DNA of 64,000 bases from Albidovulum sp. (GCA_030837785.1 JAUQYA010000055.1:1-64000), one strand, 5' to 3'; shown: positions 9,227 to 18,870, counted from the first letter of the stretch. Notes: generated by a model not told the origin, from the sequence alone. Numbers and translations are program-made.

Positions 9227-10384
9227 ATGAGGGACATCTTGATGGGGAAACAACTTAAAACCGTCTGGTGGCGCGACGGGGTGTTCGTTCTCGCTTCGCT
9301 GATTTACTCTTGCAGCATTGCGCCAGCCAAGGCTGAGGACGAGGTCTCGACGCTCATGGCCGATACGCTGACCCAGACTGAGGAAGCGAAGTTCGGCTTC
9401 GGCAAGGGGTCGGTAATCGTAGCCCCAATTCCGCTGAAAAATCCGGCGCTGGGCGCCGGCCTGATTGTGACTGGCGGCTACCTTTTCAAGTTCGACGAAA
9501 AATCGGACACTTCCTTCGTTGGCGCTGCTGCTGTGCGAACGAGCAACGGCAGCATGGGGACCGGAATCGCGGCCAATTTGAACTTTGACCAAGGCCGCTG
9601 GTCGGTCCTGTCGATGTTCGGCAGGGCCCGGGCAAACTACTCCATTTATGGCATCGGCACCTTCAGGTTCGGGCCGGTGCCGCTGTCGCAGGAGGGGACA
9701 TTCGCCCGCGTCGGCGTCGGCTACGGCATAACCGACACATTTACGATCGGGGTGGATGCCCAGTACCTCGACACGAAGATCCGCCCCAATGGAGGCGGCA
9801 CCTTTCCGATCGGAAGCCTGCCCGGGTTTGGCATCGGCGTGCGCCAGGTGCTTGCCGGACCCAAGATCAGCTTCGATACGCGGGATGACACGATCTACCC
9901 CACTCGGGGCCTCTACGCCTCGCTCTTGGTCCAACACGGGTTCGGGCTCGGCGATTTTGACAATCGCTTCACTAGAGGAACCGTAGTCGTGAAAGGTTAC
10001 CTTCCGGTCGGCGAGCGTGGCGTTTTGGCTGTCGCCGCCACCGGCTGCCGGGCCTCGCGCGAGGCGCCATTCTTCAACATGTGCAGCGTAGGAGCCAGCG
10101 ACAAGTTACGCGGCTACGCGGCCGGGGAATACATCGACAATACGCTGTTTTCGGCGCAGGCGGAGTTTCGGTACCGGTTGAGCAGCCGCTGGGGCGTGGC
10201 GGCATTCGCCGGAGCATCGGCGGTGGGATCGGACTTTTCGGGCCTCGGTGAACCGCTCTACGCAGGAGGCATCGGTCTGCGCTATCGTCTGTCGAAAAGT
10301 TTCCCGCTGGACTTCAGCATCGATCAGGCAGTCAACGCTGACGGAGATACGTCCATCTACGTCTATATTGGTCAGCCATTTTGA
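9227..10384 (+). CDS. BamA/TamA (Omp85)-family outer-membrane protein
   Basis: The 385-aa protein has a signal peptide (cleavage likely near PAKA, about residue 35) and then a barrel without obvious POTRA domains. SVGASDKLRGYAAGEYIDN contains the L-RGY motif of Omp85 strand loops, and YPTRGLYASLLVQHG matches the usual P-RG loop. It ends in ...YVYIGQPF with a terminal phenylalanine. Small stand-alone Omp85 proteins of this type have unknown clients. A start at 9242 (residue 6) is also possible. It converges on the FGE gene with a 13-bp gap. Confidence 0.75.
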   Translation: MRDILMGKQLKTVWWRDGVFVLASLIYSCSIAPAKAEDEVSTLMADTLTQTEEAKFGFGKGSVIVAPIPLKNPALGAGLIVTGGYLFKFDEKSDTSFVGAAAVRTSNGSMGTGIAANLNFDQGRWSVLSMFGRARANYSIYGIGTFRFGPVPLSQEGTFARVGVGYGITDTFTIGVDAQYLDTKIRPNGGGTFPIGSLPGFGIGVRQVLAGPKISFDTRDDTIYPTRGLYASLLVQHGFGLGDFDNRFTRGTVVVKGYLPVGERGVLAVAATGCRASREAPFFNMCSVGASDKLRGYAAGEYIDNTLFSAQAEFRYRLSSRWGVAAFAGASAVGSDFSGLGEPLYAGGIGLRYRLSKSFPLDFSIDQAVNADGDTSIYVYIGQPF

Positions 10385-10397
10385 GTTTCGCCGGAGA

Positions 10398-11366
10398 CTA
10401 CCCCCGAAGCACGCAGCGGAACCCGATATGCGTGGTCGCGGTGTCGATTGCCTCGGGCTGGCGCGCCGCCGGACGGTAACGTCTGCAGTAGCTGGGCGCG
10501 CACAGATGTGACCCACCCTTCAGAACCTTTCGCGGAATTTGCGCGGGGTCTGCCGGGTCTATGCTGCCTGCGCGATCCAGCGAGCGCGGATTCTGCGGCG
10601 CGCAGCAGGGCTTGCCTGCGTCCGCAGCGTGGCGCGCGACATACCAGTCCTCGGTCCATTCCCAGACGTTGCCGATCATGTCGTAAAGGCCGTAGACGTT
10701 CGGCGGAAAGGCCCGCACAGGCGATGTGCGCGCAAAGCCATCCTCGACCAGGTTCTCGTTCGGGAAGGCGCCCTGCCAGGTATTGGCCATGTGGCGGCCA
10801 CCGGGCGTCAGTTCCCCGCCCCAGGCGTATTCGGCATCCTCTAGCCCGCCGCGCGCCGCGAATTCCCATTCCGCCTCGGTCGGCAGGGATTTTCCGGCCC
10901 ACGCGGCATAGGCTTCGGCATCGGCATGGGCAATCTGGACGACCGGATGGTCGCCTAGGCCTTCGACCGAGGAATCCGGTCCATAGGGATGGCGCCAGTT
11001 CGCGCCGACGACATAGCGCCACCAGGGAAGCAGCACGCCAGAGGGAACTGGCGCGTCCAGCGGCACGAATGCGGCCGAGCCGGGTTGCAGGCATTCCGGC
11101 AGCGCGCCAGGATAGTCTTCCGGGCGCGGGGCGATTTCGGCCCGCGTCACATAGCCGGTCGCGGCGACGAAGCGCGCGAACTGGTCGTTGGTAACCGGCG
11201 TCTCGTCGATGGCGAAGGCGTCCACCCGGACCAGGTGGGCGGGCGCCTCTTCGGGATAGTGGCGGTCCGATCCCATGCGAAACAGCCCGCCCTCGAGCTG
11301 AACCATTCCCGGCCGGGCATGACCTGGTCGCGGATCCGGCGCTTCCGGGCGGACTTCCATGTGCAT
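10398..11366 (-). CDS. formylglycine-generating enzyme (sulfatase-maturing)
   Basis: The 322-aa protein is a full FGE-sulfatase domain. It contains GMVQLEGGLFRMGSD at the start, LPTEAEWEFAARGG in the middle, GNVWEWTEDWY, and the C-terminal GGSHLCAPSYCRRYRPAARQ with the two catalytic copper-binding cysteines at residues 289 and 294. FGE oxidises the cysteine of C-x-P-x-R sulfatase motifs to formylglycine before export. It lies 39 bp downstream of an arylsulfatase carrying exactly that motif and must be its maturation enzyme. The start is supported by AAGGA five bases upstream. Confidence 0.93.
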   Translation of the reverse strand: MHMEVRPEAPDPRPGHARPGMVQLEGGLFRMGSDRHYPEEAPAHLVRVDAFAIDETPVTNDQFARFVAATGYVTRAEIAPRPEDYPGALPECLQPGSAAFVPLDAPVPSGVLLPWWRYVVGANWRHPYGPDSSVEGLGDHPVVQIAHADAEAYAAWAGKSLPTEAEWEFAARGGLEDAEYAWGGELTPGGRHMANTWQGAFPNENLVEDGFARTSPVRAFPPNVYGLYDMIGNVWEWTEDWYVARHAADAGKPCCAPQNPRSLDRAGSIDPADPAQIPRKVLKGGSHLCAPSYCRRYRPAARQPEAIDTATTHIGFRCVLRG

Positions 11367-11405
11367 CGCTCGCTGTCCTTGTTTTCTCGTCGTGATCGCG
11401 ATCGG

Positions 11406-12863
11406 TTACCGACCGGCGAAGATTGGCGGCTGACTGTAGGTGATCGCGACCATCGTCGGGAAGAGCAGGGGCATCGCCATTTCCCTGGAGAGCCTCAGCA
11501 CCTCGGCCTGCAACTGCGCCACGACGTCCGGCTTCTGATCGGCCAGGTTCGTCGTCTCTCCGGGATCGGCGGCCAAGTCGAACAGTTCGACCATGGGCGG
11601 CAGAGAGGCTGTCCAGACCAGCTTCATGTCGCCCTCGCGCACCGTGCCGCTGGTGAGGTCGACGTTGTAGACCAGGCTCGTGCGCGGAGAGGTGCCGCCG
11701 TCGCGGATCGTGGGCCACATGTCCATCCCGTCGAGTTGCTTGCTTTGGGCAAGCGAGGCGCCGGCCACGCTCGCCAGGGTCGGCAGCATGTCCACCACAT
11801 GCATCATGCCCGTCACTTCGCCCGCCGGCACCTTGCCCGGCCAGTTCATCAGCGCGGTCACCAGCGTACCGCCTTCATAGGTACTGCCCTTGCCATCCCG
11901 GTAGGGTCCGTTGTCGGCGGGCAGGTCGCCGCTGACAGCCGATTCGCCGGTGAAGCTGGCCGACTTGACGCCGCCATTGTCGCTCTGGAAGACGATCAGG
12001 GTGTTGTCGCGCATGCCCTTGGAGTCAAGCGCAGCCAGGACGCGCCCGATCTCGTCATCCATGGCGCTGATCATCGCGCTATAGGTGCGGCGGTTTTCAT
12101 CGGCAACATGGGCATAACGCGCGAGGTATTCCTCGGGCACCTGGAAGGGCGTGTGCGGCGCCGTGAAGGCGAGGTAGAGAAAGAGCGGCGCGGCGCCGTC
12201 ATGCGCTTCGACCACGCGGGCGGCTTCCTGTCCGAACAAGGTGGTGGCGTAACCTTCCTCTTCGATGACCTCTTCGTTGCGGTACCAGTCCGTGATCCCG
12301 TGCGCGGTGTGATCGAAATAGTCGATCTCGCCCACGAGGGCGCCATAGAAGGTGTCGAAGCCGCGGGAGCGGGGCCAGTATTTCGTATCGGCATGGCCGA
12401 GATGCCATTTGCCGACCATCGCGGTGCGGTAGCCCGCATCCTTCATCGCCTGCGGCAGGAGATATTCCTCGGTATCAAGGCCATACTTGCCACCGGACGG
12501 AATGACGCCCAGCTGCAGGCCATAGCGCAGCGGGTAGCGCCCGGTCATCAGCGCGGCGCGGGTCGGCGTACACAGGGGCTGGGCGTAGAAGTCCGTCATC
12601 TGCGTGCCTTCGGCGGCCAGCTTGTCGATGTTGGGCGTCAGGATGTCCGAGCCGTGAAATCCCACGTCCTTCCAACCCTGATCGTCCGAGATGATGTAGA
12701 CGATGTTGGGCGGGGTGTCGCCGGCAGCAACAGCCCGCTGCGCGGCGCCGATGGCGGCGGCGGCAGTGATGGCCGTGCCGCCGGCCACGAAGGCGCGGCG
12801 GCTGATCCCGCACCTGGTGCGAGTTTCGCATGTAGCATTCGATCGGCTTGGTAATTGTTCCAT
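11406..12863 (-). CDS. Tat-exported arylsulfatase
   Basis: The 485-aa type I sulfatase has metal-binding DDQG (residues 60-63) and the maturation motif CTPTR at residues 98-102, where C98 is the formylglycine precursor. KWHLGH and SDNGG are the further active-site motifs. The N-terminus carries a twin-arginine signal (SRRAFVAGG, residues 21-29) with a long alanine-rich h-region, so the folded enzyme is exported by Tat. The ATG at 12863 has an AGGGAG upstream; an earlier ATG at 12887 is possible. The gene lies between a Crp/Fnr regulator and FGE in one orientation, suggesting an operon for desulfation of an external sulfate ester. Confidence 0.93.
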   Translation of the reverse strand: MEQLPSRSNATCETRTRCGISRRAFVAGGTAITAAAAIGAAQRAVAAGDTPPNIVYIISDDQGWKDVGFHGSDILTPNIDKLAAEGTQMTDFYAQPLCTPTRAALMTGRYPLRYGLQLGVIPSGGKYGLDTEEYLLPQAMKDAGYRTAMVGKWHLGHADTKYWPRSRGFDTFYGALVGEIDYFDHTAHGITDWYRNEEVIEEEGYATTLFGQEAARVVEAHDGAAPLFLYLAFTAPHTPFQVPEEYLARYAHVADENRRTYSAMISAMDDEIGRVLAALDSKGMRDNTLIVFQSDNGGVKSASFTGESAVSGDLPADNGPYRDGKGSTYEGGTLVTALMNWPGKVPAGEVTGMMHVVDMLPTLASVAGASLAQSKQLDGMDMWPTIRDGGTSPRTSLVYNVDLTSGTVREGDMKLVWTASLPPMVELFDLAADPGETTNLADQKPDVVAQLQAEVLRLSREMAMPLLFPTMVAITYSQPPIFAGR

Positions 12864-12928
12864 TCGAGTCTTCTCCCTCTTCTTCATTTCGGCGTTAGAG
12901 CGGTGTGAGTGGTCATTCTTCGCGTCGC

Positions 12929-13645
12929 TCAGATCAGTCCGCGCAGTCGTTCTTCCAGTGCCTCCGGGTTCAAGATCGTTATCGAGCCGTAGCCCGGATC
13001 GATCAGCCCGCCGCGCTTGAGTTCGGCAAGAAGGTTTGCGAGCAGGGACCGCGAAACATTGCACAGATCGGCGAGTTCGATCTGGCTGATGTCTATGGTC
13101 ACCTCGGCATTACGCATTTCCCCCGAAATTGACGGCCCCCCCCATTGCGGAAGCATCATTCGGCACAGCGACGCGATGACCCGCGCTTCAGGATCGCGGA
13201 GACAAAGGTCCTCCCTGAGGCCGAGCGCGCCAACCATGTGAAAGAAGGTCAGCATGCCCAACCACCGCCAAGCCTCCGGTTGCTCAGCAGCGATACCAAG
13301 AAACGCCCTTCCCGGCAGATGAACCATCTGCGTCCGCCGTGTGGTTCGCAATCCGATCGAGCGCGGCTCACCTGCCAGCAGGCTGCCTTCCCCGGTCCAG
13401 AAACCGGTCGAAGCGAAGACGCCGGACCGAGGACCAAAGACACCTTGCGTCAGAAGGACGTGCAGACCTCCATCGACGACGCCCCACAGGCCATCGCCCT
13501 TGTCGTCAGGGCGATAGATCCACTTCCCCTTCTCAATGCTGTAGAAGTTGCAGCGCTTCAGGACCTCGTCCTGAAATTCTTGCGGTGTGGCCGCCAGCCA
13601 TCCGCATTGCCGAAGCAGCGCGTATCCGACTTTGCGATCAACCAT
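12929..13645 (-). CDS. Crp/Fnr-family transcriptional regulator
   Basis: The 238-aa protein has an N-terminal cyclic-nucleotide-binding-like beta-roll (YSIEKGKWIYRPDDKGDGLW) and a C-terminal winged helix-turn-helix. The recognition region is IELADLCNVSRSLLANLLAE followed by LKRGGLIDPGYGSITILN. There is no N-terminal cysteine cluster of the FNR type, so it does not sense oxygen through an iron-sulfur cluster. The start at 13645 follows a GAGGGGG ribosome site. It lies 65 bp upstream of the sulfatase in the same direction and probably controls that operon; its ligand is unknown. Confidence 0.85.
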   Translation of the reverse strand: MVDRKVGYALLRQCGWLAATPQEFQDEVLKRCNFYSIEKGKWIYRPDDKGDGLWGVVDGGLHVLLTQGVFGPRSGVFASTGFWTGEGSLLAGEPRSIGLRTTRRTQMVHLPGRAFLGIAAEQPEAWRWLGMLTFFHMVGALGLREDLCLRDPEARVIASLCRMMLPQWGGPSISGEMRNAEVTIDISQIELADLCNVSRSLLANLLAELKRGGLIDPGYGSITILNPEALEERLRGLI

Positions 13646-13795
13646 TCCCGTTCCCCCTCGCGACAGGTCTATGAAAAATTCTACGCGCAAAACTCCATGT
13701 GCGCACAATCCTGGAGTTTTTTGCCTGAACCCTGTTTCCGGGCAGGCTCGGCGGGCCGGACTGTGCCAAGAGACGGTGAGCCGGCCGGGGAATGG

Positions 13796-13829
13796 TCTGA
13801 CACGCTGGATGCCGGGTGGCGGTGTCAGA
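13796..13829. repeat. inverted repeat TCTGACAC / GTGTCAGA
   Basis: Perfect 8-bp arms are separated by 18 bp in the gap between the Crp/Fnr gene and the dead IS5 element. No T-run follows on either strand. It may be part of the left flank of the insertion element or of an older mobile element end. Confidence 0.35.
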
Positions 13830-13925
13830 GGAACTTGGCTTGCGGTGGTGAAGGGTGCCGACTAGGCTGTGTTGACAAAAGGGATTCACAGGGCGCGCTG
13901 AACGTGATTCAAGCTGGTATCTGCG

Positions 13926-14580
13926 ATGGAGACCAGCTTGGCACGAGACCTGATGTCGGACGAGGAGTGGACGTTCCACGAGCGCTTCATCCTTGACCGT
14001 CCGCGCCCCGAACGGGCGCAAACCCACGAACCATCGTCTTGTTCTGGATGGGATTTTCTGGATCGCGCGGACGGGTTCGCCGTGGCGTGATCTTCCCGAG
14101 GAGTTCGGCAAGTGGTCGAGCGTCTATCGCCAGTTCCGTCGGTGGACCCTGGCGGGACTGTGGGAGCAAATCCTGGAGGCTCTGAGCGAGAGCGGGCTGG
14201 TCCCGGACGCGCTCCAGATGATCGGCAGCACTGTGATCCGCGCCCACCATCAGGCAGCGGGCGCAAAAGGCGGACTCCGCGACGGGGTTTCGGCCGTTCA
14301 AGGGGTGGCTTCACGACCAAGATCCACCTCCGCGTCAACGGCGCAGGTCTCCCCATGAGGTCGGAGATCACGCCAGGGCAGAGACATCGGACTATCAGGG
14401 CTTCGATCTCGTCATGGACGACAACCTGCCCGAGCCGTCGGTCCTGCTGGCTGATCGCGGCTATGACTCTGACAAGGTTCGAGAAACCATGGAAGCGCGC
14501 AACATCGTTCCGGTCATCCCGATGCGCAAGTCCCGCAAGCTGCGCGTGGCCCTGGACCGAACCCTTTACCTGCATCCGCC
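13926..14580 (+). mobile_element. IS5-family transposase remnant with three frameshifts
   Basis: Read in successive frames the segment gives METSLARDLMSDEEWTFHER, then SPWRDLPEEFGKWSSVYRQF, then GGFTTKIHLRVNGAGLP, then NLPEPSVLLADRGYDSDKVR. This is an IS5-family (IS1031/IS427-like) transposase. Frameshifts lie near 13998, 14285 and 14385. The first catalytic aspartate of the usual DST motif is glycine here (MIGSTVIRAH). The gene stops after RTLYLH near 14580, where restriction-gene sequence begins, so the C-terminal glutamate region is lost. A likely left terminal repeat starts near 13865 (GGCTGTGTTGACAAAAG). Confidence 0.85.
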
Positions 14581-16136
14581 AGCAGGCCATCCATGGCAAG
14601 TTCGTGCGCCAGCGACGTGAGCCGCTTCACGGGCCGGGCATGCCGCTTGGGCAAGGTCTGGGACGGAAGCGAGAGGAGCTTCTCCCACACGTCCTCGGGG
14701 ATGGCCGGGTTCGGCTTCAGCTCCACCGGGTTGATCAGCACCCGACGGCCGGGCAGATCCTCGCCTCCGTCCCCGCCCGACATCAGCGCCTTGGCGATAT
14801 CGGTCACCGAGGCTTCGTCGAAGAAGGGCAGCAGGCAATCGACCGAGTTCAGCCGATCGTTGCCGGGAATGCGCCGCGCCAGGGGCGTGCGCACCATCCG
14901 GCCCAGAAGCTGGGTGATATGCGTCCTGTCCCGTGCGGGCCGGAACGAGACCATGACTTCGGCGCGCGGGCAGTCCCAGCCGGTGCTGATCGCATCCTTG
15001 GCGATCAGCACCCTGATCCAGTTCGATTCCTGCACACGTTCCGGCGAGATGTAGGGCACGGCATGGGCCCCGAAGGTCTGGGCGGTATGTTCCCCGAACA
15101 CATGCGCCACCGCATCCTCGGGCAGGTCCGGCCATTGCGCATAGATGGTGTCGAGCGCCGCGCCGATATCGTTGTGATCGGGTGCGTTCGGCACCTGCAG
15201 CACCATCAGCGGCAGCACGGTGCCGGCATCGTCCTGCTGCTGGCCATAGGCTTCCCAGGCGGCCGAGATTTCCTTCAGCTTGTCGGTGCCGCGCCGGACG
15301 AGCACGGTATCGAACGCCCCCGCATCCGTGGGGACATCGAGGATGATCGTGTCCTTCAGCAGGCCGGACGCCTGAACCTTGGCGGAATCCACCACCACGT
15401 TGGGCAGGGTCGCGCGGCCCTGCATGTCGGACACCGCGGCGTTGAAGCGCTCGACCGTGGCCGAGATGCCCCAGGCGACCGGAATGCCGGGAACCGGCCC
15501 CGAGCCGTTGATCAGCCGCTTGACGATGGTGGTCTTCTCGCCCGCGCCACTCGCCGCGCGCATCCCGCGATGCGCCTCGTCCAGCACCAGATAAAGCGTC
15601 AGCGCCGGGTCGTCGATCGTGTTCTGGATCGTGTCCCAGATGGTGAAGGATCGGCTGTCGGGCATTAGCCGCATCTGGCCGTCCTTCTCGATTCCCTCGT
15701 CGTCGGGCCCCTCGCCGCCGGGATCGTGCCCGCGCACCAGCAGGCTGGACTTGCCAAGCTTCTGGGTGTTCAGGAATTAGATTTTCCCCGGCTCCAGCAC
15801 CTCGCGCTGGAAGGTGTTCTGCACCACCACCAGGTCCGAAAGCGTCAGCCGGTCCGACGCTTCCAGCAGGCGGAACCGCGACTGTTCGTTCAGGGAGGGA
15901 TCGTCGCTGAACCAGATCACAACCGCGCCGGGGTCCGGCTCGATGTCGTAATTGTCGTCGCCGTGGAACAGCGCCTCGAACACCGCCGCCGCCATCACGG
16001 TCTTGCCCGCGCCCGTGGTGGCCGTCAGCGAGAAGGCGTGCTTGTCGCCATCCTCGCGCCAGCGCCGGGACGCCTTCTTGAGGTTCTTCAGCACGCTCTC
16101 GACGGCTTCTTCCTGATAATCCTTCAGCGCGTACAT
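14581..16136 (-). pseudogene. type III restriction (Res)-like DEAD/DEAH helicase, interrupted and truncated
   Basis: The gene starts MYALKDYQEEAVESVLKNLK at 16136 and carries Walker A TATTGAGKTVMAA, the DEAH box YLVLDEAHRG, and motif VI QLLGRMVRTPLARRIPGN. A TAA at 15777-15779 interrupts the frame exactly where LEPGKI should continue; the sequence resumes at once as FLNTQKLGKSSLLVRGHD in the same frame, so this is a single nonsense change, not a frameshift. The C-terminal half, which would hold the nuclease domain, is cut off by the IS5 remnant at about 14580. No methyltransferase partner remains. This is a dead defence gene. Confidence 0.85.
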
Positions 16137-16165
16137 CGTGGTCCGCGAATCGTTTATTCAGACCC

Positions 16166-16189
16166 AATAGTCATAAAAGTCTACTCATT
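16166..16189. promoter_or_regulatory. operator-like site A, upstream of the nitronate monooxygenase operon
   Basis: The site has an AATAGTCA half, a short A-rich spacer and a CTACTCATT half, within the 192-bp region before the ATG at 16329. Read on the other strand it gives ATGAGTAG...TGACTATT, matching sites upstream of the TetR gene (25569) and the second racemase (34341). Two more AGTCAT-like halves lie at about 16278 and 16297. Binding by the local TetR protein is inferred. Confidence 0.45.
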
Positions 16190-16328
16190 GGCAAATCACT
16201 ACTGTCCGGCCCCTCGGCCGAAGCGCCACTCCGGAAAAAGGCTTGACTCGGCCGCTCCACCACTTAACATACCAAGCAGTCATATTTTTCATCCCACTAG
16301 TCATTCTTCAGCCCGTGCAAGGACAGCC

Positions 16329-17441
16329 ATGCAGACTGTGACGACCGAAATGTTCGGGATCGAGGCGCCCATCTTCGCCTTCAGCCATTGCCGCGACGTG
16401 GTGGTCGCCACCTCAAAGGCGGGGGGCATGGGCGTGCTGGGCGCCGCCTGGATGACGCCTGAACATCTGGAGCAGGAACTGAAGTGGATCGATGATCATA
16501 TCGACGGCCAGCCTTACGGCGTCGATATGGTCTTTGCGGCGAAATCGACCGAGGTGAAGTTCGCGGACAGTCCGCGCGACCTGCTTCCTGCCGAAAATAT
16601 CAAATTCATCAATGACCTGATGGATGCAGACGGTATTTCCCCGCTGCCGGCGGATGAGGTGTCCGGCTGGTATGCCGACTACGCCCGCAACCTGAGCTTC
16701 AGCCCCGCCACCAGCGAGGCGCTGCTGGACGTGGCCCTGCGTCATCCCGTCCGCTTCGTGGTCAGCGCGCTTGGCATCGCGCCGCCGCATGTCATCCAGC
16801 GGGTCCATGACCGCGGGATCAAGTTCGGCGCGCTGGTCGGCACTGCGGATCAGGCGAAAAAGCAGGTTGCGGCCGGGGTGGACGTGATCGTGGCGCAGGG
16901 CAGCGAGGCGGGCGGGCATACCGGGCAGATCACCTCCATGGTGCTCTGGCCCGAGGTGGTCGATGCCGTCGCGCCGGTTCCGGTGCTGGCAGCGGGCGGC
17001 ATCGGGCGCGGGCGGCAGATGGCGGCGGCACTGGCGCTTGGGGCCGAAGGGGTCTGGTGCGGCTCGATCTGGCTTGGCACGGTGGAAAGCGAGCTGACGC
17101 CCGACATGCGCGACGTGATTTATGCCGCCGGACCCGAGGATGCCGTCATCACACTCGGCTATACCGGCAAGCCCTGCCGTGCTGTCCGCAGCAAATATAC
17201 CGAGGCCTGGCTGCGCCCCGACGCGCCGGCGCCGCTGAAGCAGGTGCCGTTGCAGTCCATCCTCTCGGGCGAGCCGTTCCGCCGAGCCGAACGCGCGCGT
17301 CGCAAGGACTGGATGACCTATTCGGCGGGGCAGATCGTCGGGCGCGTGAACGGGCCGACCTCGGTGAAAAACGTGATCTACGACATGATCGTGGAATATG
17401 CCGAGACCACGGACCGCATTGCGCAGATCACCGGGGAATAG
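16329..17441 (+). CDS. nitronate monooxygenase (2-nitropropane dioxygenase family)
   Basis: The 370-aa FMN-dependent TIM-barrel protein has IVAQGSEAGGHTGQ, containing the family's active-site histidine, and VLAAGGIGRGRQMAAALALG, which binds FMN phosphate. The family oxidises nitronates such as propionate 3-nitronate; some relatives are enoyl reductases. The start has AAGGAC upstream. It is the first gene of a four-gene operon, and only 4 bp separate it from the next gene. In this context it may detoxify or oxidise a nitrogen-bearing intermediate; the true substrate is not visible. Confidence 0.88.
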   Translation: MQTVTTEMFGIEAPIFAFSHCRDVVVATSKAGGMGVLGAAWMTPEHLEQELKWIDDHIDGQPYGVDMVFAAKSTEVKFADSPRDLLPAENIKFINDLMDADGISPLPADEVSGWYADYARNLSFSPATSEALLDVALRHPVRFVVSALGIAPPHVIQRVHDRGIKFGALVGTADQAKKQVAAGVDVIVAQGSEAGGHTGQITSMVLWPEVVDAVAPVPVLAAGGIGRGRQMAAALALGAEGVWCGSIWLGTVESELTPDMRDVIYAAGPEDAVITLGYTGKPCRAVRSKYTEAWLRPDAPAPLKQVPLQSILSGEPFRRAERARRKDWMTYSAGQIVGRVNGPTSVKNVIYDMIVEYAETTDRIAQITGE

Positions 17442-17445
17442 CGCC

Positions 17446-18870
17446 ATGACCCTCGCCAGGAAGATCACCGTCGTTGGCGCCAGCAGGCTGGGCTGCGATT
17501 TCGCGCTGAAGGCAGCCGCCGCCGGCCACGAAGTAACGCTGATTGATGAGCATCCACAGGACATGGGCCAGATGGCCTTCGATGCCCCCTGGTTCTACGG
17601 CTCGGCAATCCCGGCAGCAGTTGCAAACGCCAATGCCGTGGCGCAATCGGTGCTGGAGGGCTCGCCCGCGCTGGCGTCCTGCTTCGAGGCCGGCATCGAC
17701 GTCCGTGTCGGCACGGTGGCATGGGGTGCCTTCCAGAACGTGCCGAACAGCCAGCATATCGGCCCCCCCAAGGTCGGCCTGGTCGATGCCGAAGGCAATG
17801 CGATGCTGGAGCATGATGCGCTGGCCGTTGCGACGGGGCATCGCGATTTCGTACCGTCGTTCCGCGGCTCTGACCTGCCGGGTGTCTTCGGCGTGAAGGC
17901 GGGTCTGGCCTGGCTGGACCTCTATCGCTGCTACGAAGGCAAGCGGACGCTGGTTCTGGGCACATCGGCCCGCGCGGTCGAATTTGCCAGGCGCGCCATG
18001 GCCGCGGGTGTCGAAATCGTCGGCATGATAGAGCCGAGCGACCGGTTCCAGGCAGGCAAGGCCGCCGCAGCCGAGATTGCCGGGCTTGGCATCCCGGTGC
18101 ATTTCGCCACGACGATCCTGGGTGCCGAGGGCCGCATGGCGATAGAGGCGGCGCGGCTATGCGCTGTGGTCGGCGGCGATGAGGCCATCCTCGCCTGCGA
18201 CAGCATCTGCTGTGCCATCGCGGTCCTGCCCAATATCGAACTGCCCGCCGCGATGGGCTGTCGGTTGCGCTTCGATACCGGGGCCGGGCTTTGGCTGCCC
18301 GAGACCGATGCCGCGGGACGCACCAGCCTTGACGGCGTGCTGTGGCTTTCCGACTTTGTCGCAAGCGATGTTGATGCGGCCCTGGCGGCCCTGGCGGAGC
18401 CTGCGGCGCGCGACGGCAAGACCCCGCCTGCCCCCCCGGCATTGGCGGGCACCCTGCGCACCTGGGTTGCGGCCCTGCTTGCAACGGGCGGCGGTGGCGT
18501 CACCCTGTGCAAATGCGAGGAGATCACCCGAGACGATTTTCTGGGCCTGCGCCCGCCGCCCTATCTGGGCGTCGGTCTCCGACACCCGCAATCGCCGGTC
18601 TCGACCAGCCTGGCGGGGCCCACCATCCATCAGGATCAGCTCAAGCGCCTGACCAGGGTGGGCATGGGTCATTGCCAGGGCAAACGTTGTCGCGACGAAG
18701 CGGCGATCCTGCTGTCGGTGCAGTTCGGAACCGATCTCGAAACCATCAGGCCGGGCAGTTACCGGTTTCCGGTCCGGCCCGTGGCGCTGGCGCGGATCGC
18801 GGCGGAAGAGCCGCCCGGCGAACGCTGGTCCTACTGGCTGCATGAACCTGAGTTCAAGGTCGAGGAATGA
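17446..18870 (+). CDS. NAD(P)/FAD oxidoreductase with BFD-type [2Fe-2S] domain
   Basis: The 474-aa protein has an N-terminal dinucleotide-binding fold (KITVVGASRLGCDFALKAAA) and a C-terminal BFD-like domain with cysteines at 355, 357, 410 and 415 (CKCEE ... HCQGKRC). This layout matches the A/B subunits of opine oxidase, hydrogen-cyanide synthase (HcnB) and D-hydroxyproline dehydrogenase. The next gene encodes the matching DAO-type catalytic subunit, overlapping by 4 bp. The first glycine motif is imperfect (GASRLG rather than GxGxxG), so FAD may bind weakly. The small [2Fe-2S] third subunit usual in these complexes is not encoded nearby. Confidence 0.82.
   Translation: MTLARKITVVGASRLGCDFALKAAAAGHEVTLIDEHPQDMGQMAFDAPWFYGSAIPAAVANANAVAQSVLEGSPALASCFEAGIDVRVGTVAWGAFQNVPNSQHIGPPKVGLVDAEGNAMLEHDALAVATGHRDFVPSFRGSDLPGVFGVKAGLAWLDLYRCYEGKRTLVLGTSARAVEFARRAMAAGVEIVGMIEPSDRFQAGKAAAAEIAGLGIPVHFATTILGAEGRMAIEAARLCAVVGGDEAILACDSICCAIAVLPNIELPAAMGCRLRFDTGAGLWLPETDAAGRTSLDGVLWLSDFVASDVDAALAALAEPAARDGKTPPAPPALAGTLRTWVAALLATGGGGVTLCKCEEITRDDFLGLRPPPYLGVGLRHPQSPVSTSLAGPTIHQDQLKRLTRVGMGHCQGKRCRDEAAILLSVQFGTDLETIRPGSYRFPVRPVALARIAAEEPPGERWSYWLHEPEFKVEE

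Noticed and set aside
10989..12854. 621-codon open frame on the plus strand over the FGE and sulfatase genes
   Set aside because: Complementary shadow of genes with full catalytic motifs. No domain or signal in the frame.
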